From Cardiocondyla obscurior (taxonomy: Eukaryota; Arthropoda; Insecta; Hymenoptera; Formicidae), in assembly GCF_019399895.1 (NCBI RefSeq), contig NC_091865.1:129001-193000 (forward strand): a stretch of 64,000 bases of DNA, in the 5' to 3' direction. Positions 12,830-24,038 of this stretch are shown in pieces; position 1 is the first letter of the stretch, and each line of letters opens with the position of its first letter. The translations under genes were made by a program, and so were the position numbers. Under the pieces are notes generated by a model. The model made no database searches. It saw only the letters and a list, made by a program, of their open reading frames with translations, and was not told where the DNA came from.

Positions 12830-13076
12830 TTATTTCTTAATGACGTTGATTTCTTTATCGCATTTGATCTCTAAATCGCAATGAGAAACCAGGCGTCTCT
12901 GAAGCGGAGTGATTGATGCGGCCACTCCGAATAATATATTACTCGACAAATGGGCTTCCTGATCAGCCGGAGCCGAGCAATCGGGCGCGGCAATTCGTTC
13001 AATGACTCTGATTCGGATGGAGGGCGAATCTAAAGGCACGCCGTAGAGCACAGTTTCTAAATGGCAGTAATTTTCT
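12830..13076 (-). CDS. Possible terminal coding exon, unknown protein
   Basis: Product not recognised. On the minus strand a candidate acceptor (TGCTATGCAG, exon from 13076) leads into 81 codons ending in TAA at 12832-12830. The segment is visibly richer in G+C than its AT-rich flanks. Its codons have a purine-first pattern, and the translation is balanced: it opens ENYCHLETVL and includes SIRIRVIERIAAP, SNILFGVAAS and a charged tail (EIKCDKEINVIKK). There is no internal Met, so it would have to be spliced to an upstream exon to its right; the open frame itself begins near 13110. Downstream of the stop the minus strand carries ATTAAA-like words that could serve as polyadenylation signals. No domain is apparent. 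It could be a real last exon, an old element fragment, or chance. Confidence 0.22.
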
Positions 13077-16000
13077 CTGCATAGCAATGTAAGGAAATTG
13101 GTTTTTATTAACAGTTATATTACGTCACTTCTGCCCACACAAGCAACGCGTCATCTTGTCTTCGGAAATTTCGAAATACACGAAAAAGAAATCGATCCCT
13201 TTTTCTCTTACTATCCGCTTATTTTAGTTTTTTTTTCTCCGACCTGACTCTAGAACCGTTAATGATCGCGTTGTTAATGACGTCTGGAAAATATGATAAT
13301 ACGCTGCGCGAAATATAAATGTTCCGCTATTTTTTTCCCCCAGTTCTTTCCAATTTTACACGTCGGCTGCTCCAAAGAGCTTAGAGCAACATTTACGACC
13401 TCGGAGGCATCATTACGAATCGTAGGAACAATGCAGTCCCTGGAGGGCGTTTTCATTGCTCACCGCTAGTACGTCGCGCGTATGAAAACGAAAAGTCGGA
13501 AACAAATTATGCACTCGTTTTCAGCAGCATAGAAAGAAAGGTTTGTAAAAAGAAATGTAAAAACGTGAAAAATCAGATGTCTGTGCTGATGTCAAATATA
13601 TGAAAAATGCTAATGGACGCGCAGATTAATGAAAGGTTTTAAATCATATAAAAAATATATATGTAAACGTCAGTGTACTGACGTACAAGTATTAAAAGTC
13701 TGGTCCATAAAAATATTCAGAATTAGCTCTGTCGTTCGTTTAAAAAATAGCTAGCTTTTACTTTTGCATATTACATCTTTTACAAAGTCCCACGTAATAC
13801 AGGTTTATTCATATTGCAATAAAATGTTTTCTTTGGAAGATTTCTACTTGGTTAATTTTTTTGTTTCGAATACAAGCTTGTCGTAATTTAATTTCTCGAT
13901 TATTACTCTTGTTACGTTGTCGCATAATTTTGAATTACTTTTATGAATTACTACGGTCCATAAAATTCAATTGGAGCAAATTTATCCCAAGCTTGCTTTG
14001 AAAATACACAAAACTAGTTTTGTACGAAACTATCTGTAATGTCTACAGAAATCGGGCCACAATTCGACTAGCTGTATCGAGCAGGGATTGTAGACACTGT
14101 AAAAGGCGGTAAGCAATTTCGCGAAATTCCGTTCTACTGTGATACATCGAGCGGTACCACCCTTGCTCACAGTGAGAAACTCTCAACAATCGATGCGACC
14201 TATATTTCGGAAAGCCTTTTGAAGTTATAAATACCATTAAAATAATATCATGCTATTTATTTATAATGCTATGATAATATTCGTTGCATATTTTGTTGGA
14301 AATGTGCAATAAACATAACGCATGTCGAGTTATACATAAAGAGTTTCTCTATGATAAAAATAATTTTATTAATCTTGGTAAAACTTTATAAATGGTAATC
14401 CAAATATTTAAAATATTGCTACTTCGTTATTGCGCATTTTATTATTTTAATATTGGAATTTTTTTAAGACCGGTAAAGCCAGCTATGTTACTTTGAATCG
14501 GTAATCAATCGCGACTACCTTACAATTTCCGCGCCGTTTTTCTCGGAAAACCTATTGGGAACGAAGACGCGACTCACTGCAAGTTATTTGCGGAATTTCT
14601 GACGGCGATGTTTCAGAAAATGGAATTTTTAGGATTCCTTACTAGGATTCGAGCGAGAGTGTAAATTACGGCACGTCAAATGCAGAAACCTTCTTTCAGC
14701 GCGACGCGATTTGTAAAGTACGCGCATTCAAGATCCGAGCTAAATATTCTAAAAATACAAAATGTTTCTTTTAAACATTGAAGACTTCTTCTCGCTACTG
14801 TAGTAAATTAGAAAATCTCTTTGATTTATGTGTCTATTAATTTAAGCCTCGGTGTCCGCCCGTTAAAATGACGGTCCGACGTAAAAAAATCGGCACGAAC
14901 GACTCGTTTAGCAGCTCGTTGGTAGGAAGAAGAAGTGAGAAAAGAGAAGTAGATAGAACCGAAAGAGAAGGAACTGGCCCATTTGTCTCCAGCGCAGCTA
15001 GCAGTGAGCTGGTTTAGAGCACGAATATCCGAGCCCTATCTGTCATATTAACGAATAGAAAGTAAAAATTACGACACATACAAATGCCTTCTGATTATCG
15101 CGAATTTCTCGTACACTCTGCTTCGTAAGAGGGTAATTGATTAACAATCAAAAGTTTCATGCGGAATTTAATAGACTGTTAGTACTTGAACATGAACAAA
15201 AAAAAGCAACTTTTAAACACGATGTCCTAAATAATTGTTCTATTCTGTTTCTATTTTTGTTTTTTTTTCCTTATATTATAATTTTTATATTCCACCCAAT
15301 TGTAAAAAATAAAATAATATATGTATTTTAATTTTATCTTCTAAATTATATTTTAAATAACGAAAACAATTATTTTCGATTACTCTTGTTACTTTTCAAG
15401 CATTATTTGACTGTCTTTAAGAAAGATATTAATGTACAAGGAATAAAATACGGAAGTGTGATGTTCGTTCGTGATCATGGGTTGCAGTAACGTCAGTGAC
15501 GTGACGAGACGATCGCGAAAATTTGGAAGTAGCGGCAAGGCTGTGGTCACTGGCCAAACAGCAATAAAGTAGCACGATATATGCTCGGCCGGCTGCAACT
15601 TACTGCAATTGCTGACGCTAACGGAATCGTAATGAGAACGCCGACGATCGGCGTGACCGGCGTAACAAAATCGTCGACGGCGTCGCTCCGCTGCAGTTTT
15701 GGAGTTAGGAATCAACGGCGGAGGCGGCGGCCGCGCAAACAGAGCCTCAACTAAATTGCGCACCGAGCCGAAAACATACCGGCAAATTTATGCCGTTGTT
15801 GGAGGACACTTCAGATAGCACGATGACTGAGAACGCGGAAACTACACGCGAAGAATATTTATGATTGCAAGCCCGTGGTTGCAGTAATCCCGCGATTATT
15901 TTATCCACGTGAACTTCCGTTCAACTTCGAGTCAGGAGACCGAGGTATTTTTTTTTTTTCCTTTCAAATCCGGTGAGTTTTATCGTCGAAAATTCAATTA

Positions 16001-17169
16001 AATAAATATAACAGTAATCTTGAAAACAAAAGCCGTTTGTTCAGCGCTATTTCAAGCATTTTTTTTTTTTTATACAAATAAATTAAAATTTTATTGAAGT
16101 ATGCACGTGTATGCATTGCTCATTATTAACTTTATACGAACATAATTATACCAGTTTTCGACCTCCCCGAGATATGGTTGGGCAGCTTATAATTAGTGAT
16201 AATATATACCTCGATTAAGCTTTTATAAACAGGCATATCTAGTTTCTCATCGCGATTACAACCAAATAATCAATTCCCAAGGGAGCGTTACACTGGAGGA
16301 GATCGTAATGCGAAATTAGGAATAATATATTTTGAGTACAGTTTCACGCTGCAACTGTTTTTTTTTTCGTAATGGAATGTTGCGTTGTATACTTGCCGAC
16401 GCGTTGCTAAAAGCAGTCGCGATAAATTGTGGATACCGGATATATCTACGTTAGAATTTATAGCGATGTAAAAACTAGATATGCGATTTTTACAAAATTG
16501 GGCTACGTGATAGCGTGCCACGCGAGCGCGAGTTACGCTGCACAAGAGATGCAAATAACGCGCAAGAGGACGAATCTAATTAGTGCGCTGTAATATGGAT
16601 GTTTATCTGCTTGTTTTAATTAATGACGCACCCGCATATTATTTTCCGTGCTGTTACGTTTCGGTCGTGTGCGCGGTTTTACCGTTCTGAAATAACGTTC
16701 GCTTTTATGCAGATCCGTAATAACGTGCAAGCGTAATGGGATTAGCTTTTCGAGAAATTCCTTCCATCGCGAATTCCGTTCTTCTTTTCTTAGAAAACAT
16801 AATGTGAAATGTGAACCACGAGATTACATCAATCCAGTTGCACACCAATGCACGCGTATGCATACATGCATATATGCATGTACGTATAAAAGAATACGAT
16901 GACAATGTAACATTGAATTTTAAAGAAATCAGTTTTATCAATTTTTTTAAATATTTTTTATTCTTTTTCACAAATGCAGAAAATGTTTGCCTCTTCGTAG
17001 AAAGACGCTGTTCATTTCCCGCTCATGAAATGTAGATTATTTTATTATCGCTACGTCGTGCATCATTTAGATTGTGCGATTTTCAATGCTAGAGATCCGC
17101 GCACAACGGCTTACGCGGCACTTCCTTAGGATAAGCGTGCATTCTTGATCGCGCACATCTATCAATATT
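13077..17169. other. Gene-free tract, mostly AT-rich
   Basis: Nothing supported. The GC-richer pocket 15480-15770 is open on the minus strand for 124 codons, but the frame begins with GTG, is low-complexity at its start (runs of Pro and Arg) and has no motif. The remainder is AT-rich with T runs at about 15949, 16060 and 16359. Confidence 0.5.
16863..16882. repeat. 20-base perfect palindrome
   Basis: TACATGCATATATGCATGTA is its own reverse complement. It is built from alternating purine-pyrimidine steps (ATGCAT, TATA), so it overlaps simple-sequence DNA and may not be a selected site. Confidence 0.8.
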
Positions 17170-17720
17170 GGAAATATTATGCATTGAACGCAGCCGCCGC
17201 TGTCCAGAAAGGAGCAACGAAGAGAATGCACAATGGATAGCGCGCGAATTCCTGAGAAAATCGATGAGGTACCTTTCAAAGCGATCGTCCGCAAATTACT
17301 TGAAGCTCATTGTGACTCGAAATTGATGAGGTCGCGGACGCGCGAACGCGGATATGCACATGCACGCGTGTATACGTGTGCGCATCCCGTGTGTATACGC
17401 AACGAGAGAACGAGAGGAATAACGAGAACGGCGATTGGTAGGTTTGTCGGAAAAAAGTGCATAACGGAGAAGGCTGACGAGCGGGAAGTTCGCGGGCATT
17501 AAGTTTTTGCAACGTCGGAGCGAAATACGAGGAAAGTCGCTCCTCTCGTTTCTGTTCGTACCGACGAAAGCACGCGGTGTCTTATCGTCAATGAAGGGTT
17601 GTACGGCCGCCGGCGTATAACGATATGCCGTTAATAGGAGGCGCGGTATCTGATGAAGGGAGTTTGCGTTAACTACGCTTGTGTAATCGTGCCGCCGCGG
17701 AAATACCCGATAAAACCGGC
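17170..17720. promoter_or_regulatory. CpG-rich block
   Basis: A compact GC- and CpG-rich island between AT-rich tracts. Several frames are open on both strands (for example 17233-17502 plus and 17276-17512 minus), which is what stop-poor CpG DNA gives, so I do not call a gene. A regulatory or promoter role is inferred from composition only. Confidence 0.25.
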
Positions 17721-20700
17721 CGAGACGAGAAATAATTAGTGCCCGTCCGTTTCTTGAATAAGAGGAGGGCCTCCTAGCGCTTACTCGTTGTTAGAAGGAA
17801 GGTCGTTATAGCCTTAATACGAGTTTTAACAACACTTAACAAAGTAATATGCGTGAGGAACGAAACGCCATTTGCGCTCTGACCCGGTATTTATTCATTT
17901 AATCGACTGTCCTGCAATAGGCGCGCAAACACCGACAGATTGCGGAACAGAATAAACGTATAATTTTGAGTTGAACTTAATTACAATATTTTACACTGCA
18001 CAGATCTTTAATGTTTAATTTTAACATTTTTATCATCATTAAATTGTTAATGTTCTATATTAAACTTTATTACAATTTTTTTTTTAATTTTAATTATCTC
18101 AAATTTGTAATTTACTAAATTTTATTACAACATTTTTTAAATTATTAGCGAATTATTTTTACTTTGTAAGTAGTAAATATTAAAGTTAATGAATAACGCT
18201 ATGTAAAGTAATATTCGTCAAAGAAATTTTACGTCTTTTTGAATGATCGTATAAGGTACAAGTATTAAAGCGAACAGCAGATGCAGCACGAACGCGAACA
18301 GTAGCACAGCGAAAGTTAACGTCAGCGGTGTTAACCCTTTAAGGCATATGCCATATATCGTACATATGGTTCCTAGTTTCCACCCTTTGCCTACTCCGAC
18401 ATACGTCAACCTGCCTCTCTAGAGATTTCATTTCCTCTAATTTTGAGAAGAGAAATTCCCGAAATTAACGTATTATACATATGTATAATAGGTCAGAAGA
18501 GAAAGAGAGAGATAGAGAGTGCGATTAGATTTCCGTATAAGTTCTACTAATATTAAAAAATTTTTTAATTTAAATATTATAAGATTATAAATGTATCTAA
18601 TTGATGCAGACGATAAATTTTTATAATATACATATAAAAATATCCAACTATTGTTGATAAATTCTCATTAATAAATCTTGAAGAGAATAATAAAATCCTC
18701 TCTAAGAATAAAAAAAATTCTATTGAAACATTCCTGTTGCAAATACAATTGAGCGAAATGTAAAAGGTAGAACTTGACTAGAAATACGTTCGGCTATTTC
18801 CCTTTGATCATGAATTGAACAAGAGGTAACTAAAGGAACTTGCGTTCATGATTGCGGCCTGATGCTGACAAACGACTGCATTTGTGGATTGCTGAAATGC
18901 AACCATCGGTGCAAGCGAACGATACATGTGCGTACAACATCATGTTTGATCTGCGTTTCTCATCCGGGCACGTCCACTGCTTATACGCTCAGAAGATACA
19001 GAGCAAACAACTGGAAATGCAGAAACGCGCCACTTCATTATCGTATTTGATCGCGTGAACGTATCGATATATCAGCACTGCGATAAATTTGAACATACAA
19101 TTATACTAGCACGATTGGTCTCGTGCCAATTTATACATTATTTTATGGAGATATATAGAAATCGCGATTTCATTGTGCAGGAATGCTACAAAGTTACAAA
19201 TAGTTAATCTGTCTTATTAACCGTTTAAATAAAGGTAATATAAGCTTGATTAAATATTATCCCTCATGCTAGAATATATAGTATTACGGATTGTTACGAA
19301 TAGATGTGGAAATAATTAGGACTGACGACGATCGTAATATAACGACAAATAAAAGAAATCGTGAGCCAGCGAGAGCTTAGCAGTAATCATCCCTTTTGCT
19401 GTGGATGTACCGGTGATACTTAAACGATTAAATGCATTAAATCCTTTTTCGCGTACGCCGTTCTTTTCTGTTGTGTCCGTCACACACCATCATGCGCGCA
19501 TTACAAGCTCCCACCGTCAGTGTCGCGTAAACTCTCGCGATCGCGACGTCTATGAAAGGCTTTCGTTCGCCAGTCGTGTTAAAACCGATAATGAGATTAT
19601 TGTTGGAAGTCCGCCAATGTCAATTTCCGCTGCTTCTAGAAACTAGGGGCAATTTCTCGCTTTAAAAAATTTACAACCACCTTTTCCCGAAGGTGTGAGC
19701 GGTGACGTAGAGACGAAACGCGCTCCGTGAGGTATTTTAAAAATACGCGTATGTGCGCGCCCGCTGGGACTGTCGTCGCGAATTTTTTTTTTTTCGAGAG
19801 AAACACAAGTTTAAATACTGATATCAATGTGCAAGTTAAGTCACAATTTAATTTTCTGCGTGTTTTGCGTAAAATAATAATATTAATATTTGGCCAGCGC
19901 ACCTAATTTTTTTTTTTTTTTCCTCTAAATATAGTCGGAGCTGTCGTGACTGTTTCACTTCGAGTAAAATAGCGCGTCGAGTGACGTGAGAATAAGCGGA
20001 ATGTTTGTAGAAGAATTGGAATAATTTCGACATTTTAGGGAAAATTTTTTCTCTCCTTATATTTGCTCCAAACTAAATCCGGTTTGTCGCGCATGTTTTC
20101 ACGGTATTCGTCGTAACGATGCGCCGGTCGCATTGAGCTCTAATGCGTGTCTTGTGCAGCGTTCCCTTTGAAATTATTTTTTCACGATAGGGTAGCAAAC
20201 CGTAATCCGACCTTAAAACATCCAAAGCACCGACGATAACTCGCTTGTCAAAGAATCCTCTCGTCTGATCCTCGAAACTGCATTTTCTTTTCGTTATTTC
20301 TCCCCCGCCCTGATCCTGTCGCTCGTTGGCGTGTTTCTCTGTTTCGTCAAAAGTCCGCGCGCAACTCGCGAAAACCTTTGTGGCCGCGTGCTCTTTCAAG
20401 ATTTTCGCCTGGCACCTGCGCGACGTAGATATCAAAGTGCTTCGCGAGATAAATGAGATGCCCGAAAAGGAGAACGTGAACGCGTCTTGTTTAAAAACTC
20501 ATGGAAACGCACCGGGGGCGTAAATGTATGCGAATTTTAAATCTGCTTATGCCACGCGAGGTATTTCCTCTTTTTCACTGGATTTTTCTTCGGTCTCGCG
20601 AGCTCCGACGTCGCTCATTATGCGTCTCGAGTTCCAGTAAACTTTTCAATGTCGTTTTCCAACTCCGTGCTTGCCACTTTCCCTTGAAAGTGTAGACTTT

Positions 20701-20959
20701 AAAATAGACGTCGCGCAGACGTGAGGTCTTATCATATCCGCTTATATAATTCTTTGTCGCCCGTGATTCGAGAGTGGCTCGATATATTGAATTAGGAGCT
20801 GAGTGGTCGAACCTCGCTTCCGCTCAAAAGCGCCCCTGACAATTTTGCAGTTTAACGCGCCAATAAACGACAGAGCTTAATCTCCGTCGCCTGTGATAAA
20901 TGATTTCACGCTCCTGAAAGTACACAACTTAAGGTCGTTGCTAACCTGTGAGAAATTCG
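17721..20959. other. Non-coding tract
   Basis: AT-rich from about 17950 to 18840, mixed afterwards. A 120-codon minus-strand frame at 20073-20435 starts with TTG and carries a hydrophilic, reasonably balanced translation, but no motif and no clear splice context. Purine-rich simple sequence lies at 18496-18518. No RNA gene recognised. Confidence 0.45.
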
Positions 20960-21262
20960 ATGGCGGTGCGCGTGTTTACGTTGTCAACATTATATAATCC
21001 TGACATCGCTAGTGCATCACTCTGGACGCTTATTTCGCCCGAGTGCATCGCAAAAGAAGAATTTTTAAATATGAAAGTCTTTACAAGGGCGCTTTTCGGA
21101 TGTTTCGTATTATGTACTCGTAAAGCTATACATATATCCATCTCATATTTCAACAGCATGTTCAATATACAAGCAGATGTTGGCAAATTTACGGTGATAT
21201 ATTCTCGAAAGGTTTGTCGCATAAAAATTATGCTTATTATTAATAACTCGAGGACACCTTAA
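20960..21262 (+). CDS. Hypothetical 100-residue frame
   Basis: Product not recognised. ATG at 20960 opens 100 codons ending in TAA at 21260-21262. The translation begins MAVRVFTLSTLYNPDIASAS, includes a moderately hydrophobic stretch (TRALFGCFVLC) near the middle and is Ile/Phe-rich and basic toward the C-terminus. It has no classical signal peptide or domain. The start context is weak (T at -3), and the opposite strand is open for 93 codons over nearly the same bases, so at most one is real and both may be chance. It lies in unremarkable DNA with no neighbouring gene to give context. Confidence 0.17.
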   Translation: MAVRVFTLSTLYNPDIASASLWTLISPECIAKEEFLNMKVFTRALFGCFVLCTRKAIHISISYFNSMFNIQADVGKFTVIYSRKVCRIKIMLIINNSRTP

Positions 21263-22619
21263 CAAAAATTAATGCAGCAACGCGTAAAAAAAAGATCTAA
21301 AAATGTATTGGTGAAAATTACTTTTCGTAAAATGACGAAGGCGTATAGCACGATTTTTTTTTGCGAGAAATTAATTCGATAATCATTAATGATACAATAT
21401 GCACCTCGTACACGAACGTGCCACTGTAGAGTGGTATTAAGACTCGGGAGTTGCGAGTAGCATCGGCCTCTTAACGCGATGCGTGAACTTGGTATCGGAA
21501 TAAAATATAACAGATGTAACTGGCGTTAAATACCCTTTGGAGATCTATTTGAAGTAATTTTCTTTGTAGAATTTATTGGCTGAGAGAATTAATTAATGTA
21601 GATGAATAAAATTAATCCTCCTTACCGTCTCTGTGACAAATGTGAGAACAAATGTACACGGATAAAGACAATTATTTTTTTTGCAGTAATCTTATTCCGT
21701 TACGCGTACAAATATCTGCTTTTTATTCATTTCACGCGCTGCGCAATCAGCTACGAAAGTTGAATTAATACATGGATGACGCTGCGTTGAGATGAAATGT
21801 TTTGCGCTTACTCGCGCTATATGTATAGATATAATTTTGCTGGTTCAAAAATTCAGGATCGATATCGGGAATAATGCAGCGGTTTTAAAAAGACTGATTA
21901 AAGGTGTAATTATGGCACGAAACGCTTTTTCGCGTTAACGTGATATCGAATATTTCTAACGTCGCTAGATGATGGATCGGTCGAGGAACGCGTAAACAAT
22001 TTTAAAAATTAACTTTTTTAAGATACGTGGTTTTCCTTTTTATTCTTCATGTGTATCGTGTGTGCGGTTCCGACACGGCGTCCCATTTCTCCCAAGTCTC
22101 GCGTTAATGATAAATTTTTCATCAATCTAAAATTAATAAATATTTAAAAATATTGAAATATTGGTCATTTTTAAATCGTATGCCATTGAAAATAAATTGC
22201 TTCTTGAAAGTTTCAAGAAAATGCAAATATATCAAACTTTATTCTTCACGGAATTTCAAGAATGGAATTTAAAAGTTTTACTTTACTGGTATCTTAATTG
22301 AAGAACTAATTAGAAACGTTTAAATGTTGAAAATTAGATGTACAAGTTGACGACCTGTACCTGAACACTTCTGTTAATGAAAATTAAACTTTAAACTCAT
22401 TAAAGAATTTAGCATAAAAGCTTTACACGTTACCTCGATTATTTTAAAACTCTAAGCCGCAAGTTATTTCTCGCGACACAATTATTATCGCTTCACACGT
22501 AGCGTTCAGAAATAGCAGCGACGCAATAAATGCACAAATGCTCCGTTAATGATGAATCATTCGTGAATCATACTTGAATGGCGTATTGGTCGATGTCGGG
22601 AATATCTTTGACCTAAATC
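21263..22619. other. Gene-free AT-rich tract
   Basis: No open frame of note, no RNA gene and no repeat array. The stretch 22100-22480 is especially AT-rich. Confidence 0.55.
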
Positions 22620-22863
22620 TGCTGCTCTTCGTTACGGTTCTTCCCGACGAACAAAAAGTTTCACTTTAATCCCGACCTCGAAGTTCAAAGGGCGCTGCGC
22701 ATTACGGACATAGGGTTTACGAAAGAGTTCAAGGGCTCGCGATGACGTCGAAAGCCGGATTGTTCTCCGCTTTGAAAACCGCTCGCGTTTGACTTGGATA
22801 AATATGACATTAGCTCGAGGTAAGAAGAAACGCGCGGGTCAAGCTCTTGATATAGACAAAACC

Positions 22864-23040
22864 ATGGGGACACTTAGTTTGGCAACCTGGAGTTGGTCCG
22901 TTGCCGTTGATGGAGTGCAGTGCCCTCCGGGCGTGTCGTCGTCTTCGTCGTCTTCGTCGTCTCGCGCCGTCTCGCCCGAGGAGATATTCATAGAAGAGGG
23001 AACTTCAGGGAACTTACGGGCTATTCGTGGTTTCCCATAA
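22864..23040 (+). CDS. Hypothetical 58-residue small frame with Ser run
   Basis: Not recognised. ATG in strong context (ACC before ATGG) starts a 58-residue frame ending at TAA 23038-23040. It begins MGTLSLATWSWSVAVDGVQC, which is mildly hydrophobic but not a convincing signal peptide. A run of nine Ser encoded by the TCG/TCT microsatellite follows, then a short acidic segment (PEEIFIEEG). The minus strand is also open here. The good start context and the CpG-rich setting are the only support; it could be an upstream or non-functional small frame. Confidence 0.13.
   Translation: MGTLSLATWSWSVAVDGVQCPPGVSSSSSSSSSRAVSPEEIFIEEGTSGNLRAIRGFP
22936..22962. repeat. Minisatellite, three exact 9-base units (TCGTCGTCT)
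   Basis: Three perfect copies of TCGTCGTCT. On the plus strand they lie in frame with the small ATG-led frame at 22864 and would encode serine. Confidence 0.9.
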
Positions 23041-23063
23041 ATGCGCGGGAGATGAGACGACAA

Positions 23064-23096
23064 GGGGGAAAAGGGGGGGAGGAGGAGGGGTGAGGG
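23064..23096 (+). promoter_or_regulatory. Canonical G-quadruplex motif
   Basis: Four G tracts of 5, 7, 4 and 3 bases separated by loops of 4 (AAAA), 7 (AGGAGGA) and 3 (TGA) bases, which fits the standard G3+N1-7 pattern. It lies in a CpG-rich block. Folding and function are inferred. Confidence 0.65.
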
Positions 23097-23974
23097 CAGA
23101 TGGAGGAAGCGTCCGCGGTATTTTTAACCCGCGGCTTGCAAAAAGTCGGCATATTTATAGAAACGGTTAGCAGCCGGCGCGCGGCAGTCGTACTCTCTTC
23201 GTTTTGCTCGCCAATGGCAACGGTAATGCTCTTACGTGCGCAAGGTGCGGACTGTTACGAGAGACGTAACGTTACACCCTCCTTAACGGCCTGGCGTTCT
23301 TATGGGTATTCATGGGACGTTCATGCACCGACTAAAACGTATGTAAGGGCGATTTGAGCGTATTATTTGCATAACGCAGGCGACGTCTGTTTCCGATTAT
23401 TACTGAATACTGCCGGGGCGAAGAAGCGCACGGAGATTTTCGTCGTACAGACTCGTATTTTCCTCGAGTCTCGTGGCATAGATTTGTGAGCCTGAATTGT
23501 CTCTCACGTTACGTGGAAAATCACATGCAGATTTATCGAGTCACTTTCTTTATTCGATGTTTCATCCGATCGTAAAAATAGCTTTAATATATAATTTATA
23601 TGTACGTATATAAATACGCATTCCTCTCGAGCATTTCCTTGCCTTCTTTCTCTATTTATTTGATTGCGCCTTTGAGAATATATTCCGTACGTGTCTATCA
23701 TGCATAGAAACTTGCAGAATTTCCGAGATATCCTCTTGACTGTACCGCGAAGCCTCAGAAGATCTCATTTACATTTTAGTTAACGCATAAACTTTGCATG
23801 AGAATCGAAACGGAGTTTGCGTGCCACCATCAAATCAGTGTGTCTCTTTCCATCCACAATCTTGCGAATAGCAATCAACCTAAACGCACGGCCACCAAGA
23901 AATCGTAATATATTCATGCAAATCAGAGAATAATTAACAAATCGGATAAGAATATGCAGTTCTGTGATATATCT

Positions 23975-24038
23975 TAGGTATAGAGATATGCATCGTTAGG
24001 TATAGATAGATGCTAGATATAGATATATGTATCGTTAG
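23975..24038. repeat. Imperfect tandem repeat, 39-base period, GATA-rich
   Basis: Two related units each end in ATCGTTAG (23992-23999 and 24031-24038) and contain AGATATA/AGATAGAT words, giving a 39-base spacing. Several GATA words lie within. It is a small degenerate tandem duplication. Confidence 0.55.

Larger units (their letters stand above)
22620..23500. promoter_or_regulatory. CpG-rich block with microsatellite and G-quadruplex motif
   Basis: GC- and CpG-rich island containing a 27-base serine-codon-like repeat (22936-22962), a G-rich run able to form a quadruplex (23064-23096), a consensus 5' splice site at about 22820 (CGAG|GTAAGA) and a small ATG-led frame with a good start context (22864). 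The combination suggests promoter or 5' untranslated sequence, but no transcript structure can be fixed from sequence alone. Confidence 0.3.

Noticed and set aside
9421..19259. 17-base exact direct repeat (AGCTTGATTAAATATTA) at 9421 and 19243
   Set aside because: One or two such AT-rich matches are expected by chance in 64 kb; flanks do not match, so no element is implied.
20073..20435. 120-codon minus-strand frame with balanced translation
   Set aside because: No ATG, no convincing acceptor pyrimidine tract and no domain; the length is within chance for the window.
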